Shown: piece by piece, positions 1 to 7,585 of the stretch | Layout: each line of letters begins with the position of its first letter | Position numbering within the stretch: position 1 is the first letter of the stretch | Assembly: GCF_016714275.1 (NCBI RefSeq) | Contig: NZ_JADJNP010000001.1 | Coordinates: 1,736,001-1,800,000, forward strand | DNA length: 64,000 bases | Direction of reading: 5' to 3' | From: Tessaracoccus sp. | Lineage (GTDB): Bacteria; Actinomycetota; Actinomycetes; Propionibacteriales; Propionibacteriaceae | Program-made: the position numbers and the translations under genes | The notes under the pieces: generated by a model | The model's database searches: none | Seen by the model: only the letters and a program-made list of their open reading frames with translations | What the model was told of the DNA's origin: nothing

Positions 1-257
1 ACGTCGGGCAATGGTGGACGGCTTCCGCCGCCCGGGAGTTCGATCGTCGCCACCGCGAAGCCGCGGCGAGCGGAGTGTCGCGCACGGGCGAGGAGACGCG
101 GATACATCCGGTCTAGTCCGCCGGGGTGACCGAGCAGGATCAGGGGCACCGGCGCGGTCGCGTCGGGCGGGGTCCAGAGGGTGCCGGGCACGTCGCCCAG
201 CGCGAAGTCGCGTTCGAGGACGCCCTCATCGAGGCGTCGTTCAGAGAGGAAATGCAT
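1..257 (-). CDS. alpha/beta hydrolase, N-terminal part (runs off left edge)
   Basis: The minus strand is open from an ATG at 257 to the window edge (85 complete codons, no stop in the window). The peptide starts MHFLSERRL. It contains LILLGHPGG, a short-chain dienelactone-hydrolase-like oxyanion-hole motif, followed by a predicted helix and the strand FAVATIEL, which is the usual N-terminal half of an alpha/beta hydrolase fold. The nucleophile elbow and acid/His residues would lie outside the window, so substrate class cannot be given. An AAGG sequence about 7 nt upstream supports the start. Confidence 0.6.
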   Translation of the reverse strand, partial: MHFLSERRLDEGVLERDFALGDVPGTLWTPPDATAPVPLILLGHPGGLDRMYPRLLARARHSARRGFAVATIELPGGGSRPPLPD

Positions 258-363
258 GGTCGTGCCTTTCGGGAGTGCAGTGGGGCGCTCCCGGACGACC
301 TATCGCCCGACCGTGTCTCCCGAGGGGAGCACCCAGTTCGTGTCGGTCACGGGCACCACCTCC

Positions 364-927
364 TCATTCAGCTCGCACGGCATGACCGAGCATAGCCCCA
401 TGCCTGGGCATCCACTCGCTGGCCAACAGTGCGTAGACGTAGGTGTCCTGCCACACCGGGCGCCCCTCGTCGTCTCGGCGGAAGGCCACGTTCTCGATCA
501 GGTGCCCCTCACGGCGGAAGCCGAGCCGCTCCAGCAGCTGCCACGACGCGAGATTGAGCGGGTTGCACTCGGCGACGATCCGACGCGTTCCTTCGGAGAA
601 CGCCCATCCGACCAGTTCCCGGCAGGCCTCTGACGCGAACCCCTTTCCCCAGTCGCGGGAGTTGAACACATAGCCCAGCTCCCGGGTCTCCACCCCGTTC
701 TCGCCCAGCCATACGTTGCCAACGACCCTGGCCTCGCCTCTCGCCTCGACCGCCCAAAACGCGGGGTCTTCCGCCCGACGCGCGCTCTCCTCCCTCGCCT
801 GGGCCTCCGAGTAAACGTCGTACGGCTCGTATGCGACGACTTCGGGCCGGGATAGGTAGTCGTGCAGATCTCGCCAGTCGTCCGGCTCGAATCGACGGAT
901 CGTCAACCGGTCGGTGATGAATCGCAT
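364..927 (-). CDS. GNAT-family N-acetyltransferase (RimJ/RimL-like)
   Basis: A 187-residue protein beginning MRFITDRLTIRRFEPDDW, the typical opening of RimJ/RimL-like acetyltransferases that act on protein N-termini or small amines. The acetyl-CoA loop is visible at about residues 103-117 (RDWGKGFASEACRELVGWA), followed by the NxxSWQLLERLGF segment of motif B. The open frame extends upstream, but homology starts at the ATG at 927 and an AAGG lies about 9 nt before it, so the shorter start was chosen. The upstream region (928-1435) holds the relic of another gene and must also contain this gene's promoter. Substrate unknown. Confidence 0.8.
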   Translation of the reverse strand: MRFITDRLTIRRFEPDDWRDLHDYLSRPEVVAYEPYDVYSEAQAREESARRAEDPAFWAVEARGEARVVGNVWLGENGVETRELGYVFNSRDWGKGFASEACRELVGWAFSEGTRRIVAECNPLNLASWQLLERLGFRREGHLIENVAFRRDDEGRPVWQDTYVYALLASEWMPRHGAMLGHAVRAE

Positions 928-1001
928 GTTCAGCCTTCTCGTGTTCCTGACGCCGGGATCCACATTCAAGCAGACCGCCTCGCGGGCTATGCAGCGGGTG
1001 C

Positions 1002-1380
1002 TTGTTCCGCGCCCGGCACCAAGAGATTGTCGCCACGCTGTCGCGACAATTGAGGAGGACGCTCGGCCGGGGTTTCGGTCGGTCCAACTTGCACCGGATG
1101 GTGACGTTCGCTCGCGCGTTCCCTCAGGCGGAAGCTGTTGGGACACTTGTCGCAACAATCGAGTTGGAGCCACTTCGCGGCGCTTATTCCCGTCAGGGAC
1201 CCCCGAGGCGGGGGCTTCTACGTGGCCCAGACCCTCGACGGGCGTCTGAGCGTCCGTGCGCTCAAGGAACTCATCGGCCGTCAGGGGTTCGAGCGCAATG
1301 ACATCGGGAATGCGCAGGCTCTCGGCGGTTCGGCTTTGCCCATCGACAGCTTCCGCGACCCCTACTTCCTCGGCTTCCCC
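1002..1380 (+). pseudogene. decayed DUF1016 (YhcG-like, PDDEXK) nuclease gene remnant
   Basis: Two adjacent reading frames together spell the N-terminal helical domain of DUF1016/YhcG proteins. From 1002 to about 1143 one frame reads EIVATLSRQL, then GFGRSNLHRMVTFARAFPQ. From about 1140 to 1380 the next frame reads LSQQSSWSHFAALIPVRDP, then LSVRALKELIGRQGFERN and FRDPYFLGF. These are the characteristic blocks of the family in the correct order, but they are split by a one-base frameshift near 1143. The C-terminal nuclease half is absent, and the region after FRDPYFLGF runs straight into the promoter of the next gene. It is a relic, not a working gene. The family is common on mobile and defence-rich islands. 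Confidence 0.7.
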
Positions 1381-1435
1381 CCACCGACGCGCGATCACGG
1401 CAGACGGCAGATCCAGACGGTGGCAAGGTGGAGGA

Positions 1436-2104
1436 ATGAACGATCAGACACGTCTCTCGCCCGCGCAGGTCGCGGCGGCCGGCCTCGCCGAATGGCGACA
1501 GATCCGGCACACCCTGCGAGCCCGATTCCGCACCGGCGACTTCGCCCGCGGCCTCGAACTCATCAACCGCATCGGCGACGCCGCCGAGCGCCGCAACCAC
1601 CACCCGGACATCACCCTCACCTACCCCGAGGTCGGAGTGTCGCTCACGAGCCACGACCTCGGCGGAATCACCGGCCGCGACATCGACCTCGCGCGCGAGA
1701 TCTCAACCATCGCGGCCGACCTCGGCATCGGCCACGACACATCGATCACGGATGTCGATCTCGCCCTCGACACCGACGATCACACCGCCGTCGTCGGGTT
1801 CTACGCCGCCCTCCTCGACGCGAAGGACACCGGGAGCGGTGACTTGGCTCCCGGGCAGGCGCCGCCGATGTGGTTCCAGGAGCCGAGTACCGACACGCCG
1901 CTGCTGCCGCCGGCGTCCCCGCCGCAGCGCTGGCATCTCGACGTCTGGGTCCCGATCGACGAAGCCGAGGCACGCGTCGACGCCATCCTGGCAGCGGGCG
2001 GAACACTCGTCAGCGACGCGATGGCGCCGTCGTTCTGGGTCGTCGAGGACGCCGACGGCAACCGCTCCTGTGTCTGCTCGGTCGCCGGACCACTCGAAGG
2101 CTGA
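1436..2104 (+). CDS. pterin-4a-carbinolamine dehydratase fused to a VOC domain
   Basis: 222 residues. Residues about 5-95 form a 4a-hydroxytetrahydrobiopterin dehydratase domain with the signature RNHHPDITLTYPEVGVSL and the downstream SHDLGGITGRDIDLA, including the catalytic His-His-Pro and second His. Residues about 105-220 form a glyoxalase/VOC domain ending FWVVEDADGNRSCVCSV. This architecture is seen in actinobacterial dehydratases. No aromatic-amino-acid hydroxylase is near, so a role in recycling a pterin cofactor is inferred only. The ATG at 1436 is preceded by AAGGTGGAGG. The gene ends 6 bp from the convergent tctA. Confidence 0.82.
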   Translation: MNDQTRLSPAQVAAAGLAEWRQIRHTLRARFRTGDFARGLELINRIGDAAERRNHHPDITLTYPEVGVSLTSHDLGGITGRDIDLAREISTIAADLGIGHDTSITDVDLALDTDDHTAVVGFYAALLDAKDTGSGDLAPGQAPPMWFQEPSTDTPLLPPASPPQRWHLDVWVPIDEAEARVDAILAAGGTLVSDAMAPSFWVVEDADGNRSCVCSVAGPLEG

Positions 2105-2110
2105 GGGGCG

Positions 2111-3658
2111 TCAACGGGTCGTCGACTCCTCGTCGGCCTCGGAGACCGCCATCAGTTCGGCCGCCAACTTCTTCTCCTGGACGCGGCGGTAGCCGTTCCA
2201 GATCACGCCGCCGATCAGCACCGCATACAGGCCGATCGTGATCGGCGAGCTGACGAGGACCGCCGGGTTGTTGCCCGAGTTCGCCATCGCGTCGCGCAGC
2301 GAGTACTCCGCGAGCGGGCCAAGGATGAGCGCGATCAGGACGGGCGCCAGCGGGACGTCGTACTGGCGCATCACGTAGCCGAGCAGGCCGATCGCGATCA
2401 TGACGGCGAGGTCGATCGTCGACGCCCCCGCGGCGTACACGCCGAACGCGGCGAAGACGGTGATCCCCGCGTACAGATACTCCTTCGGCACCCGCAGCAA
2501 CATGGCCCACATCGGCGCGAACGGCAGGTTGAGGATCAGCAGGATCACCATGGCAATGAACAGCGCAGCGAGCAGTGCCCACACAATGTCGGCGCTGCGC
2601 TCGAAGAGCAGCGGCCCAGGCTGCATCCCGTACTGGCGGAAGGCGACCAACAGCAGGGCCGCGGTGGCCGACGTCGGAAGGCCCAGCGCCAGCAGCGCAC
2701 CCATCGCGGAGCCGGCGGTGGCGTTGCCAGCGGCCTCCGGTCCGGCGACGCCTTGGATGGATCCCTTGCCGAACATCGGGACCTTGCGGCGGGCGTCGAG
2801 CTTGCGTTCGGTGCCGTAGGCGAGGAACGTCGGGACCTCCGCGCCGCCCGCGGGGATGATGCCGAACGGGACGCCGAACGCGGTGCCGCGGAGCCAGGCG
2901 GGCAGGGCCGCCCGGAACTCCGCCTTGCTGAGCCACGGGCGGCCCTCTGTCTTGATGAGCGTCTTGTCGTCGGGGCGCCCCACCTTGGACGCGACGTGCA
3001 GCACCTCGCCGATCGCCAGCAGCGCGACCGTGATCACCACCACCGAGATGCCGTCGAAAAGGGCCGGGATGCCGAATGTGAAGCGCGCCGTGCCCGTCGA
3101 CTGGTCGATGCCGACCATCGCCAGCGCCAGGCCGATGGCCAGGGCGGCAAGACCGCGGACCACCGAGTCGGCCACCACCGTCGAGATCGCGACGAACGCG
3201 AACAACGCAAGGGCGAAGTACTCCGCGGGACCGAACTGCTCGGCAAGCGAGGCCATCGACGGCGCGAAGAACACCACAAGCGTGGTTGCGATGATGCCGC
3301 CGGTGAACGCACCGATGGCAGCGGTGGCGAGCGCCTGGGCAGCCTTGCCCCTCCGGGCCATCATGTGGCCCTCGAACGCGCTCGCGATCGCCGTGCTGTT
3401 GCCCGGCGTGTTCATCAGGATGCCGGCGATGGAGTCACCGAAGAGGCCGCCGAAGTAGATGCCTGCGAACATCGTCAACGCCGACAGCGGCTCGAGCGTG
3501 AACGTGAGCGGCAGCAGCAGTCCGACGGCCATGGCCGACCCGAGGCCCGGTAGGACGCCGATGGCAGTGCCGAGGAAGGCACCGATGGTGACCCACAGCA
3601 GGTTCTGCAGAGTGAGGATCTGGCCGAAGCCCTCGATCAGGTGGGACAGCTGTTCCAT
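2111..3658 (-). CDS. tctA: tripartite tricarboxylate transporter large permease TctA
   Basis: 515 residues, full length for the TctA family, with 10-12 hydrophobic segments. The N-terminal conserved block GVLPGLGSAMAVGLLLPLTF (about residues 35-55) and the later GIYFGGLFGDSIAGILMNTPG motif are diagnostic. TctA is the main channel-forming subunit of a solute-binding-protein-dependent secondary transporter for di/tricarboxylates such as citrate. It is the last gene of tctC-tctB-tctA, starting 3 bp after the tctB stop. It appears intact although the cognate binding-protein gene is interrupted. Confidence 0.93.
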   Translation of the reverse strand: MEQLSHLIEGFGQILTLQNLLWVTIGAFLGTAIGVLPGLGSAMAVGLLLPLTFTLEPLSALTMFAGIYFGGLFGDSIAGILMNTPGNSTAIASAFEGHMMARRGKAAQALATAAIGAFTGGIIATTLVVFFAPSMASLAEQFGPAEYFALALFAFVAISTVVADSVVRGLAALAIGLALAMVGIDQSTGTARFTFGIPALFDGISVVVITVALLAIGEVLHVASKVGRPDDKTLIKTEGRPWLSKAEFRAALPAWLRGTAFGVPFGIIPAGGAEVPTFLAYGTERKLDARRKVPMFGKGSIQGVAGPEAAGNATAGSAMGALLALGLPTSATAALLLVAFRQYGMQPGPLLFERSADIVWALLAALFIAMVILLILNLPFAPMWAMLLRVPKEYLYAGITVFAAFGVYAAGASTIDLAVMIAIGLLGYVMRQYDVPLAPVLIALILGPLAEYSLRDAMANSGNNPAVLVSSPITIGLYAVLIGGVIWNGYRRVQEKKLAAELMAVSEADEESTTR

Positions 3659-3661
3659 GAC

Positions 3662-4288
3662 TCACACCCCCAGAAGCAGGATCCCGGCGGGCAACGTCAT
3701 GCCGAGCATGCCGCTGAATACCACCTGAATGACCGACGCAAGGCCCAACCCGATGACGAGCGAGGGCACCACCTTCGTGCCGCCGAGCGACAGCGACATC
3801 GCGGCGAACAGCAGGGTCGCGCTGATGAGCCACCCGACGGGCTCAAGGATGAGCGTGAACACGACCATCGTCGCGAGTGCGGAGCCGAGCTTCACCCAGT
3901 TGACGCCCTCCGGCGGAGCATCCTCTGCGGCCTCCGCCTTGAGCTGCGGGGCGACGCTCTCGTCGAACGGGTCGTGGACCACGCCGACACCCGAGAACGG
4001 GTCCGGGTTGAAGCCGTCGGCAACGGTTCGGGGGTGCCGGATCTGTTCGATGACGATGAGGGTGGCGGCAAGCAGGCAGACGACGGCGACGATCCACGGG
4101 AACACCTGGGGCCCGAACGGCCCGGGGTTGGCCACCTTCATCGTCAGATTGCCGTAGATCAGCAGCCCGGCGATCACCACGAGGACCGCAGCGATCACGA
4201 GGACACCGCGCACCGGCGCGGGTCGCGTCGGGACGCCGCTCTCAGCCGAGGCGTCGGCGGACGGCAGGTTCTTCTCAGGTGCGTTCAT
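3662..4288 (-). CDS. tctB: tripartite tricarboxylate transporter small permease TctB
   Basis: 208 residues with four hydrophobic segments (about 28-46, 62-80, 125-145, 150-200) separated by a long hydrophilic loop rich in Glu/Ala, as in TctB proteins. The segment NPGPFGPQVFPWIVAVVCLL is typical of the family. It overlaps the end of tctC by 4 bp and sits directly before tctA, so the three are translationally coupled. TctB is the accessory membrane subunit of the tricarboxylate uptake system. Confidence 0.88.
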   Translation of the reverse strand: MNAPEKNLPSADASAESGVPTRPAPVRGVLVIAAVLVVIAGLLIYGNLTMKVANPGPFGPQVFPWIVAVVCLLAATLIVIEQIRHPRTVADGFNPDPFSGVGVVHDPFDESVAPQLKAEAAEDAPPEGVNWVKLGSALATMVVFTLILEPVGWLISATLLFAAMSLSLGGTKVVPSLVIGLGLASVIQVVFSGMLGMTLPAGILLLGV

Positions 4289-5283
4289 ACCAGTCCCAGC
4301 TCCTTCAGCAGCGTCGAGATCGACTCCTGCTCCTCATCGATGAATGCCCTGAAGTCGTCGCCGGCGAGGAAGTTCTCCTTCCACCGGTTACGTTCGACCG
4401 CCGCCTGCCACTCGGGGGTGACAACCATCTCGCTCACGATCGCGATCAGCTCCGCGCGGTCGGCCTCGGTGATGCCTGGGGCCGCCACGAAGCCGCGCCA
4501 GTTGGTGAGGTTCACCTCGGGATAGCCCAGCTCGTTCATCGTCGGGATCTCGACGCCGGCGAGCGGCTCAGGGGCGACGACGGCCAGTCCGCGGATGCGG
4601 CCGGCCTCGATCATGTCGCGGAAGTCGTTGAACCCGCTGATGCCGACGTTGACGGTGCCGGCGGCTCCGGAGAGCAGCGAGATCGTCAACTCGCCACCGC
4701 CGGAGTGGGGCGTGTACTTCACCTCGGCGGGATCGAGCCCGATGGCGCGCGCCATCTGCCCGGCGACCAAGTGGTCGACGCCGCCCGCCGAGCCGCCGCC
4801 GATCGGGATCGACTCGGGATCGGCCTTCCACGCCTCAAGCAGGTCGTCAAGCGTCTGGAACGGGGAGCTGCTCGGGACGGCGATCACCTGGAAGTCCTCG
4901 GCGAGCCGGGCGATCGGCGTCGTGTCCGCAAGGGTGAAGTCGGAGCCGCGGGCGATGCCGCCCAGCATGACCGTGCCGGTGACCATGATGATGTCGGGCT
5001 TGCCCTTCATCCGGGCAAGCTGGCTCAACCCGATGGTCCCCGCGGCACCGGGCACGTTCGAGACCTGGACCGTGCTGACGATGCGGTTCTACCGCAGCGC
5101 GGCCTGCGTCTCGCGCGCGACCAGGTCCCATCCGCCTCCGGCCGCGGCCGGCGCCATCACGGTGAGGGCGGCTCGGGATCGGCCGCTGGTGTCGGTGTCG
5201 CGCGCGTCTGCGACGGCGAAACCGGCCAGGACGGCTACGACGAGCACCCCGATAGTCGCCTTGATGTTGAGCTTCGTTGCCAT
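4285..5283 (-). pseudogene. tctC: tctC solute-binding protein gene interrupted by an in-frame amber codon
   Basis: Read through, this is a 332-residue Bug/TctC-type extracytoplasmic binding protein. It has a signal peptide (residues 1-25, MATKLNIKATIGVLVVAVLA), the start of the mature domain LTVMAPAAAGGGWD, then NVPGAAGTIGLSQLA and the C-terminal EWQAAVERNRW block. Codon 65 (5089-5091) is TAG, between AALR and NRIVSTVQVSNV. A glutamine CAG is expected there, so a single C-to-T change explains it. Both sides are in the same frame and otherwise intact. ATG 5283 has GGAGG 8 nt upstream. Either tctC is truncated at residue 64 and the transporter is dead, the codon is suppressed, or the base is a sequencing error. 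Confidence 0.8.
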
Positions 5284-5430
5284 GGAGTACGTCCTCCGTC
5301 TACCGGGCTGCGCCCTATAGTGGTAGGCGACATGCCGTCGCGTCAATCACCGAAAGGCGATGGGGACACCACGCTCGCGGCGTCGCGGCCCGCCCTTCCC
5401 CTGCGTCGGCGTACAGGTTACGCTCCTTGC

Positions 5431-6144
5431 ATGGGGGCAAGATTCGCGTATGTATTTCTTTCGCTGACACTCGTTGCGGCCGGCATCGCCGCCGGCGTCG
5501 CGACCTGGCTGGCGTGGCTGCCGTGCGACGACGCCGGACTCAGCGGGAGCATCCTGGCCGGCTACCAATACCCGGCCGAGTTCACTGATGCCTGCCTACA
5601 GCGCATGGATGGCAGTGATGCCGTGCCGCTCGCCGCCGGCACCGCGGAGGCCAAGGCGCTGTCAGCCCTGCTGCTCGGGGTGGGCTGGTTGACCTTCGTC
5701 CCCCGGCTCCGCCTGAATGCGCGGCTGAAGACGGTTGTCCTGCTCCCAGTCGTTCCGCTCGTGTGGTACGCCATGGAGACGCGACGGACGCTCGACGCCG
5801 ACACGCTCTGGGAGTTGACTCGGACTTCGGGGGCGATCGAACTGGCAGGGCTGGTCGCTGCCATCGTGATCCTCGTCTGGTCGCCCAAGGGTCGCGAGCG
5901 TTCCCTCAGCCTGCTCGGGCTGCTCGCGGTGACCGGTTTCGGGGTCGCGCACACGGTGCTCGACTACATGATGATGATCGGTCTCAGCGACGCCAACTGG
6001 GACATGCCGCCCGGGAGCGGCTACCTCACCGCTGCGCTGATGGTGATCTGCGGCCTGCTCGTCGGCGTCCTCGGTTGGAACATCGGGCGCGGAGGAAGCC
6101 CGGCTCCTTCCGACAACCCTTCGGGCCAGCTGGTCGCCGCCTGA
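5431..6144 (+). CDS. integral membrane protein of unknown function
   Basis: 237 residues with about six hydrophobic segments (about 5-30, 77-93, 102-115, 140-157, 168-190, 203-220) and two cysteines in the first extracytoplasmic loop region (LPCDD, TDACLQ). I do not recognise a family. It is divergent from tctC across a 147-bp region. The ATG at 5431 lies 6-8 nt after a TTACGCT box with no ribosome-binding site, so it may be translated from a leaderless mRNA. Confidence 0.6.
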   Translation: MGARFAYVFLSLTLVAAGIAAGVATWLAWLPCDDAGLSGSILAGYQYPAEFTDACLQRMDGSDAVPLAAGTAEAKALSALLLGVGWLTFVPRLRLNARLKTVVLLPVVPLVWYAMETRRTLDADTLWELTRTSGAIELAGLVAAIVILVWSPKGRERSLSLLGLLAVTGFGVAHTVLDYMMMIGLSDANWDMPPGSGYLTAALMVICGLLVGVLGWNIGRGGSPAPSDNPSGQLVAA

Positions 6145-6163
6145 CCGTGAGAGACTGCCTTTC

Positions 6164-6532
6164 GTGGCACACAACCTCCAGCGCGTCTTCCGGATGCCGT
6201 TCGCGAGCATCTATCCGCTCTACATCGAGAAGGTCGAGCGCAAGGGCCGTACCTGCGAGGAGCTCGATCAGGTCCTCACCTGGCTGACGGGATATGACAA
6301 GGCCGGCCTGCAGAAGGCGATCGACGACGAGGAGACGCTCGAGTCCTTCTTCGCCGAAGCTCCCGCGATCAACCCGAACGTGTCGCTCATTACCGGCGTG
6401 ATCTGCGGCTACCGCGTCGAAGAGATCGAGGACCCGCTGATGCAGCGGATCCGGTACATGGACAAACTGGTCGACGAACTGGCCCGCGGCAAGAAGATGG
6501 CCTCCATCCTCCGGGAGCCGGCAGCAGGCTGA
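6164..6532 (+). CDS. DUF2200 family protein
   Basis: 122 residues with the conserved N-terminal block MAHNLQRVFRMPFASIYPLY and the GVICGYRVEEIEDPLMQ/IRYMDKLVDELA C-terminal block of DUF2200, a small cytoplasmic family of unknown biochemical function. The start is GTG at 6164; no closer in-frame start keeps the conserved N-terminus. It follows the membrane protein by 19 bp and may be co-transcribed. Length matches the family. Confidence 0.85.
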   Translation: MAHNLQRVFRMPFASIYPLYIEKVERKGRTCEELDQVLTWLTGYDKAGLQKAIDDEETLESFFAEAPAINPNVSLITGVICGYRVEEIEDPLMQRIRYMDKLVDELARGKKMASILREPAAG

Positions 6533-6548
6533 CGCCGCGCGACGCCCT

Positions 6549-6570
6549 CAGCCCGTAGAAAACGGGGCTG
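6549..6570 (+). terminator. hairpin after DUF2200 gene
   Basis: CAGCCCGT (6549-6556) pairs with ACGGGGCTG (6562-6570), with one bulged G, around an A-rich loop. It is 16 bp after the DUF2200 stop. There is no T-tract, so a factor-assisted or weak terminator is as likely as an intrinsic one. Confidence 0.35.
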
Positions 6571-6593
6571 GCGGGAGCGCCGTCGAAGGAGGA

Positions 6594-6616
6594 GGCTGGG
6601 GACAGTACACCCAGCC
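6594..6616 (+). promoter_or_regulatory. 5'-UTR hairpin before the FMN reductase gene
   Basis: GGCTGGG (6594-6600) and CCCAGCC (6610-6616) are perfect complements around a 9-nt loop. The hairpin ends only a few bases before the GGAGGGA ribosome-binding site (about 6621-6627) of the next gene. It could mask the site or act as an mRNA stabiliser; function unknown. Confidence 0.3.
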
Positions 6617-6632
6617 CAGAGGAGGGACAGCA

Positions 6633-7226
6633 ATGCCCGTTCAGATCTTCGAGCACGAGCCGCCGTACCGCGTCGGCGTCATCATCGGCAGCCTTTCGCG
6701 CGACTCGATCAACCGCAAGCTGGCCAACGCGCTGGAGAGGCTGGCGCCTCCCCAGCTCGAGTTCCACGAGATCTCCTACGCCGAACTCCCTCTGTATAAC
6801 CGGGACTTCGACGCCGACTACCCGCGGGCCGCCGTCGACTTCAAGGAAAAGATTACGGCGTCCGACGCGCTTCTGTTCGTCACCCCCGAGTACAACCGCT
6901 CCCTCCCCGGGGCGCTCAAGAACGCCATCGACTGGGGCAGCCGCCCATGGGGAGAGAACGTGTGGGCGCAGCTACCGACGGCCGTCATCGGCGCCTCGCC
7001 GGGATCGATCGGCACCGCCGTCGGGCAGCAGTCGCTGCGCGCGACCCTGAGCTTCCTCAATGCCCGTCAGATGACCTCACCCGAGGCATACGTCCACTTC
7101 ACACCCGGCCTCATCGAGGACGACGGCACCGTCACGGTCGACTCGACGCGCGAGTTTTTGACCAACTTCATGGCCGCCTTCTACGACTACATGCGCCGGG
7201 TACTCGCGGTGATCCCACGCTCCTAG
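6633..7226 (+). CDS. NADPH-dependent FMN reductase (quinone/chromate reductase type)
   Basis: 197 residues with a flavodoxin-like fold. The N-terminal GVIIGSLSRDSINRKLANAL is the FMN-phosphate-binding loop of NAD(P)H-dependent FMN reductases, and FVTPEYNRSLPGALKNAIDW (about residues 90-108) is the second conserved flavin-binding block. GASPGSIGTAVGQQSL completes the ArsH/ChrR/azoreductase-like pattern. Likely a soluble two-electron quinone or azo reductase protecting against redox stress. GGAGGGA precedes ATG 6633 by about 6 nt. A weak hairpin (7235-7261) follows the gene. Confidence 0.9.
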   Translation: MPVQIFEHEPPYRVGVIIGSLSRDSINRKLANALERLAPPQLEFHEISYAELPLYNRDFDADYPRAAVDFKEKITASDALLFVTPEYNRSLPGALKNAIDWGSRPWGENVWAQLPTAVIGASPGSIGTAVGQQSLRATLSFLNARQMTSPEAYVHFTPGLIEDDGTVTVDSTREFLTNFMAAFYDYMRRVLAVIPRS

Positions 7227-7330
7227 TGGTCTGTCGCGTCCAAAGGTGCGGATAGGACGCGGCGTCAGGCGGGATGAGTGAAAAGGCGGAGGAGGGAGTC
7301 ATGGCGGGGCGCCATCTCGGCCCTTGTGGA

Positions 7331-7380
7331 ATACCCCCATAGGGTATACGGTTCTCAGAGAGAGATACCCTATGGGGGTA
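7331..7380 (+). promoter_or_regulatory. paired CsoR-like copper operators in the copA promoter
   Basis: Two near-identical sites in opposite orientation: ATACCCCCATAGGGTAT at 7331-7347 and ATACCCTATGGGGGTA at 7365-7380, 17 bp apart. Each is a pseudopalindrome with the C5/G3 plus TAT/ATA arms expected for CsoR-family copper repressors. They lie 20-70 bp upstream of the small-protein/copA operon. No csoR gene is in the window, so the repressor must be encoded elsewhere. Confidence 0.7.
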
Positions 7381-7399
7381 CTGAGACACGAGGAGATCC

Positions 7400-7585
7400 A
7401 TGAAGGCAGGCACCAAGCTCGCGATCTACGGAGTCGGCTTGCTGGCAGCATTCGGCGCGGCCTATGGGCTGGCCAGCGTCGTCGTGCCGGAGAGCGTCGT
7501 GACCTCGTGGATGAACCAGGCCGACGGCCACGGCGCGCCAGACCACGGATCCGACGGCCACGACGAGACCGAGGAGGAGCGATGA
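7400..7585 (+). CDS. small membrane-anchored His/Asp-rich protein, copper operon
   Basis: 61 residues: one N-terminal membrane segment (about 7-29), then a short extracytoplasmic tail rich in His, Asp and Glu (DGHGAPDHGSDGHDETEEER). It is the first gene after the copper operators and overlaps copA by an ATGA junction, so it is translationally coupled to the pump. Small proteins of this kind precede copper ATPases in several actinobacteria. A metal-capturing or pump-accessory role is inferred, not shown. Confidence 0.75.
   Translation: MKAGTKLAIYGVGLLAAFGAAYGLASVVVPESVVTSWMNQADGHGAPDHGSDGHDETEEER

Noticed and set aside
5089..5091. Pyrrolysine at the tctC amber codon
   Set aside because: Binding proteins of this family have no known need for pyrrolysine, the neighbouring residues suggest a plain Gln, and no pyl genes are in the window.
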